A model generated the notes under the pieces. It had not been told where the DNA came from and did not search any database. It was given only the letters and a program-made list of their open reading frames with translations. From NCBI GenBank assembly GCA_038211965.1, contig JBBQVB010000021.1, positions 1 to 29,101 of the forward strand: DNA of 29,101 nt, given 5' to 3'. The position numbers and the translations under genes were made by a program. The stretch comes from Glacieibacterium sp038211965 (GTDB lineage Bacteria > Pseudomonadota > Alphaproteobacteria > Sphingomonadales > Sphingomonadaceae). Positions 8,489 to 16,072 of the stretch are shown one piece after another. Numbering within the stretch: the stretch's first letter is position 1; each line of letters starts with the position of its first letter.

Positions 8489-8696
8489 CGGGGTTCTCCT
8501 GCATCAGGCGCGCAAGGGTCGCGGTGTCGAGCGCGGGCGCTGCGGGCGCGGGGCCGAGCGCGAGGCGCAGGTCGGCCGGCGTCGCGGCCCAGAAAATGTC
8601 GGGGGTCCAGCCGAGGCGCTGCGCGAGCGACGCGGCGAGGGGGATGGTGTCGGAAAACCCCTCCCCCCTTGAGGCGGAGGGCAGATCACCGCCCAC
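8469..8696 (-). CDS. tail assembly chaperone (GTA g10.1, rcc01693 family)
   Basis: 75 aa. The core LAQRLGWTPDIFWAATPADLRLALG is the signature of the small rcc01693/phage tail assembly chaperone family that follows g10 in GTA clusters. The start is taken as GTG at 8696, 11 bp inside the g10 end; there is no ATG before the conserved region. The first residues (LPSASRGEGF) are encoded by a GC-rich repeat (8658-8682), so the true start could be a few codons lower. Confidence 0.78.
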   Translation of the reverse strand: MGGDLPSASRGEGFSDTIPLAASLAQRLGWTPDIFWAATPADLRLALGPAPAAPALDTATLARLMQENPDAKPER

Positions 8697-9078
8697 CCAG
8701 CACCTGCCCGAGCAGCACCCGCAGCGCCGGCGTCGCCGCCGCCAGCCCGGCGTCGACCAGGGCGTCCGAAAATCGCGCGCGCGTCCAGCCGTCGGGCAAC
8801 GCGCGCAGGCAATGCCAGAACAGCCCCGACAGCTCGGTGAGGCTCAGCCCGCCGCCCGCCGCGCGCTCGACGAGCGCGAACAACGGCCCCAACTCGGCCT
8901 CCGCCGCGACCAGCGCCGCGAAGCTCGGGCGCAACACGAGGCAATGCCCGTCGAGGACGACCGACGCCTCGCCGCGTAGCGCATTAGCCCCCTCCCCGCC
9001 CCGCGAAGCGGAGAGAGGGGAGGGTCGGGGTGGGGTGTCTCCCCCCGCGTCCTGCACGTCGAAAGGCGCGCCGCTCAC
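8686..9078 (-). CDS. GTA g10 tail assembly chaperone
   Basis: 130 aa. The conserved part begins near residue 34 (GEASVVLDGHCLVLRPSFAALVAAEAELGPLFALVERA), the GTA-gp10/tail assembly chaperone family. About 30 extra residues precede it, of which GGDTPPRPSPLSASRGGEGA is encoded by a palindromic repeat (8988-9053). The start GTG at 9078 overlaps the g9 stop (GTGA). In phages such chaperones coat the tape measure during tail assembly. The remainder, to VLLGQVLGGR, is typical in length. Confidence 0.83.
   Translation of the reverse strand: MSGAPFDVQDAGGDTPPRPSPLSASRGGEGANALRGEASVVLDGHCLVLRPSFAALVAAEAELGPLFALVERAAGGGLSLTELSGLFWHCLRALPDGWTRARFSDALVDAGLAAATPALRVLLGQVLGGR
8988..9053. repeat. REP-like GC-rich palindrome inside g10
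   Basis: CCCTCCC and GGGGAGGG arms surround a CCCGCGAAGCGG centre, followed by GGGTCGGGGTGGGG. It resembles the other palindromic elements of the window (11302-11427, 14803-14898, 17945-18010) but is read through in frame by g10. Confidence 0.6.
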
Positions 9079-9482
9079 GACACCGCCACCGCGCCCGACG
9101 ACTCCAGTGCCACGGTGTAGCTGCGCTCGCCGTTGAAATCGCCGGCGTAATCGAGCCGCGTGATCAGGAATCTGCCCGTCAGCCGCTCACCGCTCTCGAA
9201 GCTCACCTGATAATCGTCGAGCGTTCCCGCCAGCGCCGACGCCTTGACGCGCGCCTCGGCAGCCGACCCCGAGAATACGCCGGCGCCGGACAGCGACACC
9301 GCGCGCACGCCCGCCCCCGACAGCAGCTCGCGCCAGCCGCCCGAGCCCTTGTTGGTGATGACCACCGTATCGGCGGCGATGCTCAGCTGCGTCGTGCGCA
9401 GGCCGGCCAGCGTCGTGTACGCCGGCGGCGTCGCGCCGTCGCCGACCTTGAGCAGGAATGCGCTGCCCTTCTCGGAAGCCAT
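9075..9482 (-). CDS. major tail tube protein (GTA g9, TP901-1 family)
   Basis: 135 aa. It matches the TP901-1-type major tail protein used by GTAs: GSAFLLKVGDGATPPAYTTLAGLR near the start, ITNKGSGGWRELL in the middle, then VSFESGERLTGRFLITRLDYAGDFNGERSYTVALESSG. It should polymerise into the tail tube. The ATG at 9482 is preferred to a TTG at 9488 because AGGAG lies 9 nt before it. It begins 2 nt past the g8 stop. Confidence 0.92.
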   Translation of the reverse strand: MASEKGSAFLLKVGDGATPPAYTTLAGLRTTQLSIAADTVVITNKGSGGWRELLSGAGVRAVSLSGAGVFSGSAAEARVKASALAGTLDDYQVSFESGERLTGRFLITRLDYAGDFNGERSYTVALESSGAVAVS

Positions 9483-9484
9483 GA

Positions 9485-9862
9485 TCAAATCTCCTCGGTG
9501 CGAATGCGAAAATCGGCGACGCCATGGCTCCAGCCGTCAGGGTCGCGCGTCACGAAGCTGCGCACGAACAGCACGTGCGCGATGCGCCAGCCGCCCGACG
9601 TCGCAGCCAGCGGCAGCACGGCCGCCTCGACGAGCGCGAGCAGCGCCTTGGCGCGCGCATGCGACGGCCGGTCGTCCCAGACGCCGACCAGCACGCGATG
9701 CTCGCGGCCCTTGCCGGTCTTGGTCGACCAGTCGGTGACGCTGTCGGGGCCGATCGTCAGGTATGGCGCGGCAGCCTCGACGGGCACGGCGTCGAAGACC
9801 CCGCTGACGCCCGGAACGCCCGCCAGCGCCGCTCGCAAGGCGGTCTGGACAAGGTCGCTCAT
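9485..9862 (-). CDS. tail terminator/completion protein, DUF3168 (GTA g8)
   Basis: 125 aa. The DUF3168 pattern runs through the protein: LVQTALRAALAGVPGVSGVFDAVP, APYLTIGPDSVTDWSTKTGKGREHRVLVGVWDDRPS and ALLALVEAAVLPL. These proteins cap the tail tube and join it to the neck. The start overlaps the preceding gene by 4 bp (ATGA). Length and place (before the major tail protein) match GTA and siphophage order. Confidence 0.9.
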   Translation of the reverse strand: MSDLVQTALRAALAGVPGVSGVFDAVPVEAAAPYLTIGPDSVTDWSTKTGKGREHRVLVGVWDDRPSHARAKALLALVEAAVLPLAATSGGWRIAHVLFVRSFVTRDPDGWSHGVADFRIRTEEI

Positions 9863-10107
9863 AGCCGTGCCCCCGCAACGAAGCCCGTCAGGCGCGGATC
9901 GGGCAGCGCCCGCCGCGATCCGAAGGCACGGCGGCCAAGGTGCGGCGCGCTGAGCACGACATCGTCGCCGTCGCGCACCACCGTCACGCCGGGCAGATCG
10001 CGCGCCGCCGCGAGGGTGAGCCGCTCGCCCGCCCGGCGCACCCGCGCGCGCGCCGCCGCCCGCCCGCGCGCCTCGATCGCCGCGAGCAGGTTCTGGAATT
10101 CGGTCAT
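9859..10107 (-). CDS. small neck protein between g7 and g8
   Basis: 82 aa, basic, with an arginine/alanine-rich N-terminal helix (LLAAIEARGRAAARARVRRAGERL) and a following PGVTVVRDGDDVVLSAPHLGRRAFG segment. The position between head closure and tail terminator, and the helix followed by short strands, resemble the HK97 gp10-like neck proteins; the match is weak and mostly positional. The start overlaps g7 by 4 bp, and the end overlaps g8 by 4 bp. Confidence 0.75.
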   Translation of the reverse strand: MTEFQNLLAAIEARGRAAARARVRRAGERLTLAAARDLPGVTVVRDGDDVVLSAPHLGRRAFGSRRALPDPRLTGFVAGARL

Positions 10108-10412
10108 CCGCGATCCTCCACGATGAATGTCGCCCGGTCGGGCTGGCGCGGATCGGGTTCGACGCGCAGCACCGCGAGCACGCGCCCGCGCCACCCGAAG
10201 CGCGTCGCGAGGCCGACGTCGCCGCGGGCCCGCAGCGTCACCCGGTAGCGCGGCCGAGACACGCGACCCTCGCCCACGACGGTGGGGCCGTGATCGGCAG
10301 GCGCCAGGCTCGCCCAGGCGTCGCCGCCCGCCACCCAAGCGCCGCCATCGGGGTCGCCCACCCAATGCTCGAGCGTCACCCGCTCGGTGAGCAGGCCGGT
10401 GAATTCGGTCAT
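10104..10412 (-). CDS. head-tail joining protein (GTA g7)
   Basis: 102 aa. LLTERVTLEHWVGDPDGGAWVAGGDAWASLAP at the start and YRVTLRARGDVGLATRFGWRGRVLAVLRVEPDPRQ at the end follow the phage head-tail joining (head closure) pattern: two beta-strands, a loop, then an RVLAVL strand and EPDPR. AGGAG lies 7 nt before the ATG. It couples to the following 82-aa gene by ATGA. Confidence 0.87.
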   Translation of the reverse strand: MTEFTGLLTERVTLEHWVGDPDGGAWVAGGDAWASLAPADHGPTVVGEGRVSRPRYRVTLRARGDVGLATRFGWRGRVLAVLRVEPDPRQPDRATFIVEDRG

Positions 10413-10457
10413 GGAATTTCTCCTTGCCCTCGCCCTTCAGGGGAGGGGGTAGAAAGC

Positions 10458-10982
10458 TCAGACCCCCACCCCCCGCCACGGCCGCCACAGCGCGCTCACT
10501 GCACCGGGCAGCGCGCTCGCCTGCGGGTCGTCGCGGTGCGCGAACAGATGCGCCGCCATGCGGATCACGCCGAGCCGCACCGCTTCGGGGACGCCGTTCC
10601 AGTCCGCCGCGAGCCCCGCGCGTCCGCTCACCGTGACACGCCCCGCCGCATCGCCGCGCCGCAGTCGCACCCATCCCGCGCCGTGGCGGTCGATGTCGGT
10701 CTCATAGCTCCCGCCCGGTAGTGGGCCCGCGGCGTCGCGTGCGCCCGTGATCGCCACCACCGGGGCTACCCCGAGCCGGTGCCACGCCGGCCCACTCGCC
10801 AGCGCCTCGGTAAAATCGCGCGCGATCAGCCACTGCCCGGTGAACGCCTCCGCAAGCCCGCTCGCGGCGCGCACGAAGCCCGCGATCACCGCATCCTCCG
10901 CCGCAGTCTCGAGGCGCAGGAACGCCTTGACCTCATCGACCGCGACCGGTGCGACCGGCGGCGGCAAAACCTCGGCCAGCAT
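10458..10982 (-). CDS. head-tail connector (GTA g6)
   Basis: 174 aa. APVAVDEVKAFLRLETAAEDAVIAGFVRAASGLAEAFTGQWLI is the all-helical N-terminus of gp6-like connectors; WNGVPEAVRLGVIRMAAHLFAHRD is the closing helix. The central segment (VVAITGARDAAGPLPGGSYETDIDRHGAGWVRL) is the family's beta part. It should sit on the portal. Its ATG shares one base with the stop of the fibre-tail adaptor gene (TGATG), so the two are coupled. Confidence 0.88.
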   Translation of the reverse strand: MLAEVLPPPVAPVAVDEVKAFLRLETAAEDAVIAGFVRAASGLAEAFTGQWLIARDFTEALASGPAWHRLGVAPVVAITGARDAAGPLPGGSYETDIDRHGAGWVRLRRGDAAGRVTVSGRAGLAADWNGVPEAVRLGVIRMAAHLFAHRDDPQASALPGAVSALWRPWRGVGV

Positions 10983-11263
10983 CACCGGTCCTCGACCCGC
11001 AGCCCGATGCCGCGCTCGTCGCTGCGCCCATCGCTCAGTGTGACGTGGTTGGTGACGCGATAGACATGCCCGGGCACGCCGCCGCTCAGCGTCGCGCCGG
11101 TGCGCGTCGCGGCCGCAACGCTGCCCATGACCGCGACACCGTCGGTCTCGTCGGGCGCCACGCTCCAGCGCGACGCCGCGATCGTCTGTCCGGCGAGATA
11201 CCCCGCACCCCAGTCGACCGCATAGTCGAGCGTGGCGGACGGGTCCTTGAGGAAAAATGCCAT
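10982..11263 (-). CDS. phage fibre-tail adaptor-like protein
   Basis: 93 aa. MAFFLKDPSATLDYAVDWGAGYLAGQTIAASRWSV and VYRVTNHVTLSDGRSDERGIGLRVED are the two halves of the small Ig-like protein that phage annotation calls fibre-tail adaptor. The ATG at 11263 has AAGGA 7 nt upstream. It has no place in the RcGTA gene order, where g6 follows g5 directly. It belongs with the two genes to its right (11457-14756) as a fibre module. Name recognised by pattern, so moderately sure. Confidence 0.72.
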   Translation of the reverse strand: MAFFLKDPSATLDYAVDWGAGYLAGQTIAASRWSVAPDETDGVAVMGSVAAATRTGATLSGGVPGHVYRVTNHVTLSDGRSDERGIGLRVEDR

Positions 11264-11301
11264 TGGAGTTCCTTTCGGAAAGACGGGCGCGGCGAGTGCC
11301 G

Positions 11302-11427
11302 CGCACCCACCCCCCGCCCCTCCCTGAAGAGGGAGGGGAGAAGGCAGGACGCCCCTCCGCATCAAGGGGAGAAGACAGGGCGAGCGGATCCCCCTCCCTC
11401 TTCAGGGAGGGGTCAGGGGTGGGTGCG
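11302..11427. repeat. long inverted repeat, copy A
   Basis: Two 28-bp arms (11302-11329 and 11400-11427) are imperfect inverted copies (25 of 28 positions by eye). They begin CGCACCCACCCC and end CCCTCCCTGAAG. The 70-bp inner part holds further GGGGAG and CCCCTC stretches. The same element recurs at 14803-14898. Confidence 0.85.
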
Positions 11428-11456
11428 CGCCCTTCGGCGCGCCCCTTCCTGCCGGC

Positions 11457-11819
11457 CTACGAAGGATCGCCGATCTCGACCGACCACGTGCCGATGCTCA
11501 CCGTGCCGCCGCTCGGCAGCGCCTGGCTCGGGCAGGTCGTGACGTAGAGCAGCCGCGTGCCGTCGAGCAGCGCGACATGGTCGGCGGTCCCGGCGGCGAT
11601 CACCGACAGCCCCGACTTCGCCGCGATGCTCACCTTGCGGCCCGAGATATCGCCCGCCGCGAGTGCGAAGTCGCCCGATGCCAGCGACGCCTCGGCGAGC
11701 CGCCCGGTGTCGGCGGCGGTGTAGTTGGCGGGCTGGCCGCTCAGCGCGACCATGCGCGTCGCGGTTGCGACGATGTTGAGCGCGCCGTCGAGGACGGCGG
11801 GATTGACGTACTTGGCCAT
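11457..11819 (-). CDS. conserved phage hypothetical protein of the fibre module
   Basis: 120 aa. The shape MAKYVNPAVLDGALNIVATATRMVALSGQPANYTAADT, then FALAAGDISGRKVSIAAKSG, TADHVALLDGTRLLYVTTCPSQALPSGGTVSIG and VEIGDPS is one I know from uncharacterised proteins in alphaproteobacterial prophages, where it stands next to fibre-tail adaptors. It is mostly beta. No catalytic motif is visible. GGAG lies upstream of the ATG at 11819. It may be an accessory fibre or head/tail decoration protein; that is inference. Confidence 0.75.
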   Translation of the reverse strand: MAKYVNPAVLDGALNIVATATRMVALSGQPANYTAADTGRLAEASLASGDFALAAGDISGRKVSIAAKSGLSVIAAGTADHVALLDGTRLLYVTTCPSQALPSGGTVSIGTWSVEIGDPS

Positions 11820-11855
11820 GTCAGAAACTCCGGATGGAGGGTTGGGAAACTAAAG

Positions 11856-11912
11856 CCCTCTCCCGCCAGGGGAGAGGGACAGGTCGCGCTCTCCACGCGA
11901 CCAGGGAGAGGG
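11856..11912. repeat. double hairpin between fibre-module genes
   Basis: CCCTCTCCC (11856-11864) pairs with GGGAGAGGG (11870-11878), and GGTCGCG (11882-11888) with CGCGACC (11896-11902); GGGAGAGGG follows again. It is a REP-like element of the type seen elsewhere in the window. No T-run follows, so it is not a clear terminator. Confidence 0.7.
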
Positions 11913-11927
11913 GGGGAGCAGAAAGTT

Positions 11928-14756
11928 CTACTCCCCCGCGACGAGCCGCACGCGGAGGTCGCCCTCGACGTGCACCAGCCGCCCGGCGCCCGCGAAGATC
12001 AGGTCGGGCAGCACCGCGACGCCGCGATCACGCGAGGGGCTTCGCCCCGCCGCAGGCGACAGGGTGAACACCGTCGGCCCGAGCGCGCTCAGCAGCGGCC
12101 CCGTGCCGCGCAGCGCCGACGTCCCGCCAAGCGGCACCAGCGCACCGCGCCAGCCGAGCAGCGGCGAACCGCTCCGGCTCGTCGATCTCGCCGTCGCGGG
12201 TGTCAGCACCGCGAACCAGCGCAGCGACGGCAGCGCATTGCGCGTCGCCGAGCGTGCCGCGGCCGGCGCGAGCGTGCCGCGCCAGTTGACGCCGGGCGAG
12301 GTCGCGCGCTGCGCCGAGCGCGCCCCCGCCGCGACCAGCGTCGCCCGCCAGCCGACGGACGGGCGCGAGCCACGCGACGCCGACACCGCCTTTGCAGGGG
12401 CCAGCACGACCGGCGCAGGCGTGTCGAGCGCGCCCGCAGCGAAGGGCACGACGCGCCCGGCACCGCTGCGGTCGCGGTCGGTACTCGAGCGCAAGCCGCG
12501 TCCGATCAGCGCCGATCCCGCCGGCGGTTTGTACGTCCCGCCGCCCGTCGTCGGCGACCCATAGCGCGAGCGGTCGGCGGGCCACCCCGGGGTGCCGCCC
12601 ACGAGCTGCACGCTGCGCCGCCCGAAATATTCGAACTGGAACACCCCGGCGCTCGCGTGGCGGCCATAGTCGTAATTGCCTTCCCAGCCGACGCCGTAGG
12701 TGATCGACCACGCCGCCGTCATCTGCGGGCGATAGCCGTTTGTCGCGCTGCCGCGCAGGCTCGCGGTGACGTCGTCGAAGAACGCGTCGTGCTTGGTCGC
12801 GACCCAGTCGCAGACGTTGTTGGCAAAGCGGTTGCCGAACGCCTGGTTGAGCAGGCTGTTGGTTTCGGCCACCGTCGTCGGTACCGGATCGGAATAAAAT
12901 ACGTTACAGCGCTCGCCGATGAAGCTGTTGCCTTCGACGATGTTGTAGCTGATCGTCGCCGACTCGTCCTCGCCGCAGGACCAGAACGGTTCGGTGGAGC
13001 CGCCCGCACTGACGCGCTCGCACAGGTTGTTGGCGAATACCTGGCGGCGATAGCTGGGGTTCGGCGTGCCCGCCGTCGCCGCGAGCAGCTTCGCCGGGCG
13101 CCAGACCCGCACCGTCTGGTTGCGCAGGTCGCACCCGGCGATGATCACGTCCTCCTGGCTGCCGAGGTCGCCGTTGCCCGCGATCTGGTTGCCCCAGCCG
13201 CCCGTGCCATAGATCTCGCCGCCCGTCCCCGCCGCCGGGGCGAACGTGTCGACACTGTTGCCGAGGAAGGTGCAGCCGAGCACCGCCATCGCCTCCATGC
13301 GCCGCGAACCCTCGCAGGCGCGCAGCAGGAAAGGCCGGTGGAACGACTGGTAGGTCATGCCGCGCAGCGTCTTCCAGACCCGCGACCGCGTGTAGAACAG
13401 CGCACCGGTGGTCGTCGAAATACAGCTCGCGGTCGTCTCCTTGCCCGCCTTGCCGCGCACCTCGACATTGTCGAGCCAGTAATAGAGGACGCTGTCGAAG
13501 ACCCCGACGGTGTCGAGTTCGAGGGTCAGGTTGGCGAAGCGCGCGCGCGACACGCGACTGACCGTCGAGACGCTCGGCCCCTGCAGCAGGCAATTGGCGC
13601 GCGGATTGCTATCGGCCGGGTCGCCGACGATCTCGAGCCACGCCTCGTACGTGCCGCTGCCGAAGGTGATCGCGGTCGAACCGATCTGGCTGGTACCGCT
13701 CGGCACCACGATCGTCAGCCCGTCGAGCGCGCGGGTCTGCGAGGCCTGGCCGTTCGCCGCCGACAAGCCGCGATTGGCGAGATAGCCCGCCTGCATCGCC
13801 GTCGCGACATCGCGCGGCTTCGACGCCGCCGCCACGCCGCGCGCCAGCGCCAGCGTCGACTGAACCTGCGCAGCACTCGCGGTCGTCGTACCGTTGACCG
13901 GATCGAGCACCGCGAAGCTGCCATAGCGCGTGCCGCCCGGGTCCCACGCCACGACGAATGGTGTCTGCGCGGGGGTGTTGAAGCTGGCCGTCGCGAGGCC
14001 CGACATCGACCGCGTCCCCGCAGGATCGGTCGAACGCATGACGCCCAGCCATGGATAAAGCTCGGCGTCGCAGCGCAGCAGCCCCGCCGTCAGCGCCGTC
14101 GCCGTCGCCGGGTCGACCGTCACGCCATAGACGCGCGCATTGTCGCCGTGGCGCGTCGAAGTCGACAGCGCGGTCGCCCAATAGGTCTTCACAGTCGTTC
14201 CGTCGGTGACGGTGAACTTGACCCCGGCAAGCGGCGCAAGACCCTGGACATGGTGCGAGAACGCGACCAGCTCGAGCGCGAACGAACCCGTCTGGCGCTG
14301 ATACGGCACATCGGACCAGCGGAAGATCGGCACCGCCGCGACGAAGGTTGAATTATTCGTGATCGTCGGGGTCGCGGCAGCCTCGCCGGTTCGCCACCCT
14401 GCCGCGAAGCTCGCGCTGACGCCGGTCTCGGTGGCGTGGACATAGTCGCTCAGCGCGAGGCGCACGGTGATCGTGCCGTCGCCGTTGTCGGTCTCGTCGA
14501 CGGCGAACGGCTGGAGCGCGCCGGCGCTGAAATTGGCCGGTTTGCGCAGCGGTTTCGTCGCCACCAGGGTTCGCGCCAGCGACGCCGCGACCGCCGTGCC
14601 GCCCGACGGCGCGAAGCCGGGGTGGGTGCAGGCGAGGCTCACTTTGGGCGACCCGTCGGGGTCGAGCGCGTAACTCGCGAACGAGCCGACACTGCCCGTC
14701 AAGGTGACGCGCAGCACCCAGCCCGACGCTTCGATCTGCGCGGCGGTGATGGTCAT
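11928..14756 (-). CDS. large beta-helix-type fibre/spike protein
   Basis: 942 aa, the second largest gene here. The first 300 residues contain beta-rich segments (ALDPDGSPKVSLACTHPGF, TITVRLALSDYVHA, GVKFTVTDGTTVKTYWATAL). Residues 330-700 have the look of a right-handed parallel beta-helix: GLTIVVPSGTSQIGSTAI, NCLLQGPSVSTVSRVSRARFANLTLEL, then repeated N-rich turns (VFANNLCERVS, SYNIVEGNSFIGERCNVF, FGNRFANNVCDWV), as in pectate-lyase-like tail spikes. The C-terminus (785-920) is a 22-residue repeat array. GGAG lies 7 nt before the ATG. It probably binds or degrades a surface polysaccharide. Head spike or tail fibre cannot be decided; it follows the capsid gene but travels with a fibre-tail adaptor. 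Confidence 0.82.
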   Translation of the reverse strand: MTITAAQIEASGWVLRVTLTGSVGSFASYALDPDGSPKVSLACTHPGFAPSGGTAVAASLARTLVATKPLRKPANFSAGALQPFAVDETDNGDGTITVRLALSDYVHATETGVSASFAAGWRTGEAAATPTITNNSTFVAAVPIFRWSDVPYQRQTGSFALELVAFSHHVQGLAPLAGVKFTVTDGTTVKTYWATALSTSTRHGDNARVYGVTVDPATATALTAGLLRCDAELYPWLGVMRSTDPAGTRSMSGLATASFNTPAQTPFVVAWDPGGTRYGSFAVLDPVNGTTTASAAQVQSTLALARGVAAASKPRDVATAMQAGYLANRGLSAANGQASQTRALDGLTIVVPSGTSQIGSTAITFGSGTYEAWLEIVGDPADSNPRANCLLQGPSVSTVSRVSRARFANLTLELDTVGVFDSVLYYWLDNVEVRGKAGKETTASCISTTTGALFYTRSRVWKTLRGMTYQSFHRPFLLRACEGSRRMEAMAVLGCTFLGNSVDTFAPAAGTGGEIYGTGGWGNQIAGNGDLGSQEDVIIAGCDLRNQTVRVWRPAKLLAATAGTPNPSYRRQVFANNLCERVSAGGSTEPFWSCGEDESATISYNIVEGNSFIGERCNVFYSDPVPTTVAETNSLLNQAFGNRFANNVCDWVATKHDAFFDDVTASLRGSATNGYRPQMTAAWSITYGVGWEGNYDYGRHASAGVFQFEYFGRRSVQLVGGTPGWPADRSRYGSPTTGGGTYKPPAGSALIGRGLRSSTDRDRSGAGRVVPFAAGALDTPAPVVLAPAKAVSASRGSRPSVGWRATLVAAGARSAQRATSPGVNWRGTLAPAAARSATRNALPSLRWFAVLTPATARSTSRSGSPLLGWRGALVPLGGTSALRGTGPLLSALGPTVFTLSPAAGRSPSRDRGVAVLPDLIFAGAGRLVHVEGDLRVRLVAGE
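11997..12404 (-). repeat. 22-residue tandem repeats at the end of the fibre protein
   Basis: Six units encode residues 785-920. Consensus is L-x-P-A-x-A-R-S-x-x-R-x-x-x-P-x-x-x-W-R-x-x, for example LAPAAARSATRNALPSLRW and LTPATARSTSRSGSPLLGW. Five units are 22 residues; one is 26. The units are degenerate at DNA level. Confidence 0.75.
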
Positions 14757-14802
14757 GGATGTCTCCTAAAAAGGGGCGCTGACGCGCGCGCGGCAAGCGC
14801 CG

Positions 14803-14898
14803 CGCACCCACCCCCAACCCCTCCCTGAAGGAGAGAGGGGGAGGGAAAGTTCACGCGAGTTCCCCTCCCTCTTCAGGGAGGGGTTAGGGGTGGGTGCG
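14803..14898. repeat. long inverted repeat, copy B
   Basis: Arms 14803-14830 and 14871-14898 are inverted copies over 28 bp with one mismatch by eye, enclosing 40 bp. The arm sequence is the same as in copy A (11302-11427). It lies between the capsid and the beta-helix gene. Confidence 0.88.
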
Positions 14899-14938
14899 AG
14901 GCGTAGCCGATCGTGCGGACCCTGCGCCTCGCCCGCCG

Positions 14939-16072
14939 CTACGACACCGCGAACTTCATCACCTTGATCGCCTCCGAATTGACGACCGCGCCGCCGACGC
15001 GCCGCGTCGCGTAGAAATACACGTACGGCTTGTTCGAATAGGGATCGCGCAGGATCGACGTGCTCGACCGCTCGGCGATCAGGTAACCCGCCTGGAAATT
15101 CCCGAATGCGATCGACAGCGAATCGATCGCGACATCGGGCATCGCCTCGGCCTCGACGACCGGATAGCCGAGCAGCGTCGCGGGCAACCCCGCTCCCAGC
15201 GATGCGGTCCACAGATACTGGCCGTTGTTGTCCTTCAACTTGCGGACCTTCGCCAGCGTCGACGCGTTCATCACGAAGCTCGCGCCCTGCCGGTACGGTG
15301 CACGCAGCGCGTGGACGAGGTCGATGATCCGGTCGGCCCCGGCGTTCGCGAGGAACGCCCCCGCTGCGCCGCTCGGGACATATTGCAGCGTCCCGAACGC
15401 GCGCGTCGCATCGTCGGTCGCGGCAACCGGATAGGTGAGGAAGCCCTTGGGTCGTGCGACGCCCGAGCCGGTCACGAACGCGACACCCTCGGCGCGCGCG
15501 AACTCCGACCCGATCTCGCCCGCCAGCCACGCCTCGACATCGAACATCGCATCGTCGAGCATCGTCTGCGACGCTGCAGGGTTGGCGTAGAGTTCGCCCA
15601 TCGGCGGGGCGATCTCGACGAAGGTCTCGGTGACGGTCTCGGGGCGCGCCGCCGTCTCGGCGACCCAGCCGCTCGCGACGCCGCCGACCGCGACAAGCTT
15701 GCGGTAGTTGACACTGCCGATGCTCACCACATTGGCGATGGCGCGGAGCGGCGACGCCGCCTTGAGGGTGATGTCGATCGCCGCGTCGATTTCGCGCGGC
15801 ACCGCGACGCCGCCATCGGTGGCGACGCCCGCCGACAGCGACTTGATCTCGGGGACTTCGAAGCCCTTGCGCAGATAGCGGTCGGTGAACGCCTTGCGTG
15901 CCGGATCGGTGTCGGCCTTGGCGTCGCCGAGCGCGGGACGCGTCAGCGGGCGGGCGTTGAGCCGCGCCACGTCGGCCTTGAGTGTCGCGACATCGGCGGC
16001 GAGGTCGCCGGAGAGCGCAAGCGCAGCGTCGAACGACGCCTCGAGCGTGTCGGCCTTGGTTTCGTAGGTCAT
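14939..16072 (-). CDS. HK97-fold major capsid protein (GTA g5)
   Basis: 377 aa. The N-terminal 60 residues are a coiled-coil delta region (TLEASFDAALALSGDLAADVATLKADVARL) expected to be removed by the g4 protease. The HK97 fold starts near GFEVPEIKSLSAGVATDGGVAVP; FVTGSGVARPKGFLTYP, GASFVMNASTLAKVRKLKDNNGQYLW, LLGYPVVEAEAMPD and IAFGNFQAGYLIAERSSTSILRDPYSN are standard blocks of this family. The start overlaps the protease stop by 4 bp. It forms the particle shell. Confidence 0.96.
   Translation of the reverse strand: MTYETKADTLEASFDAALALSGDLAADVATLKADVARLNARPLTRPALGDAKADTDPARKAFTDRYLRKGFEVPEIKSLSAGVATDGGVAVPREIDAAIDITLKAASPLRAIANVVSIGSVNYRKLVAVGGVASGWVAETAARPETVTETFVEIAPPMGELYANPAASQTMLDDAMFDVEAWLAGEIGSEFARAEGVAFVTGSGVARPKGFLTYPVAATDDATRAFGTLQYVPSGAAGAFLANAGADRIIDLVHALRAPYRQGASFVMNASTLAKVRKLKDNNGQYLWTASLGAGLPATLLGYPVVEAEAMPDVAIDSLSIAFGNFQAGYLIAERSSTSILRDPYSNKPYVYFYATRRVGGAVVNSEAIKVMKFAVS

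Noticed and set aside
11577..14351. 924-codon plus-strand frame opposite the beta-helix gene
   Set aside because: Low-complexity RRR/AAA-rich translation without motifs; the minus-strand reading has an RBS and fold-like segments.
11302..14898. Insertion sequence or transposon enclosing the fibre genes
   Set aside because: The flanking elements are palindromic repeats of a type found elsewhere in the window and no transposase is encoded between them; no target-site duplication could be recognised.
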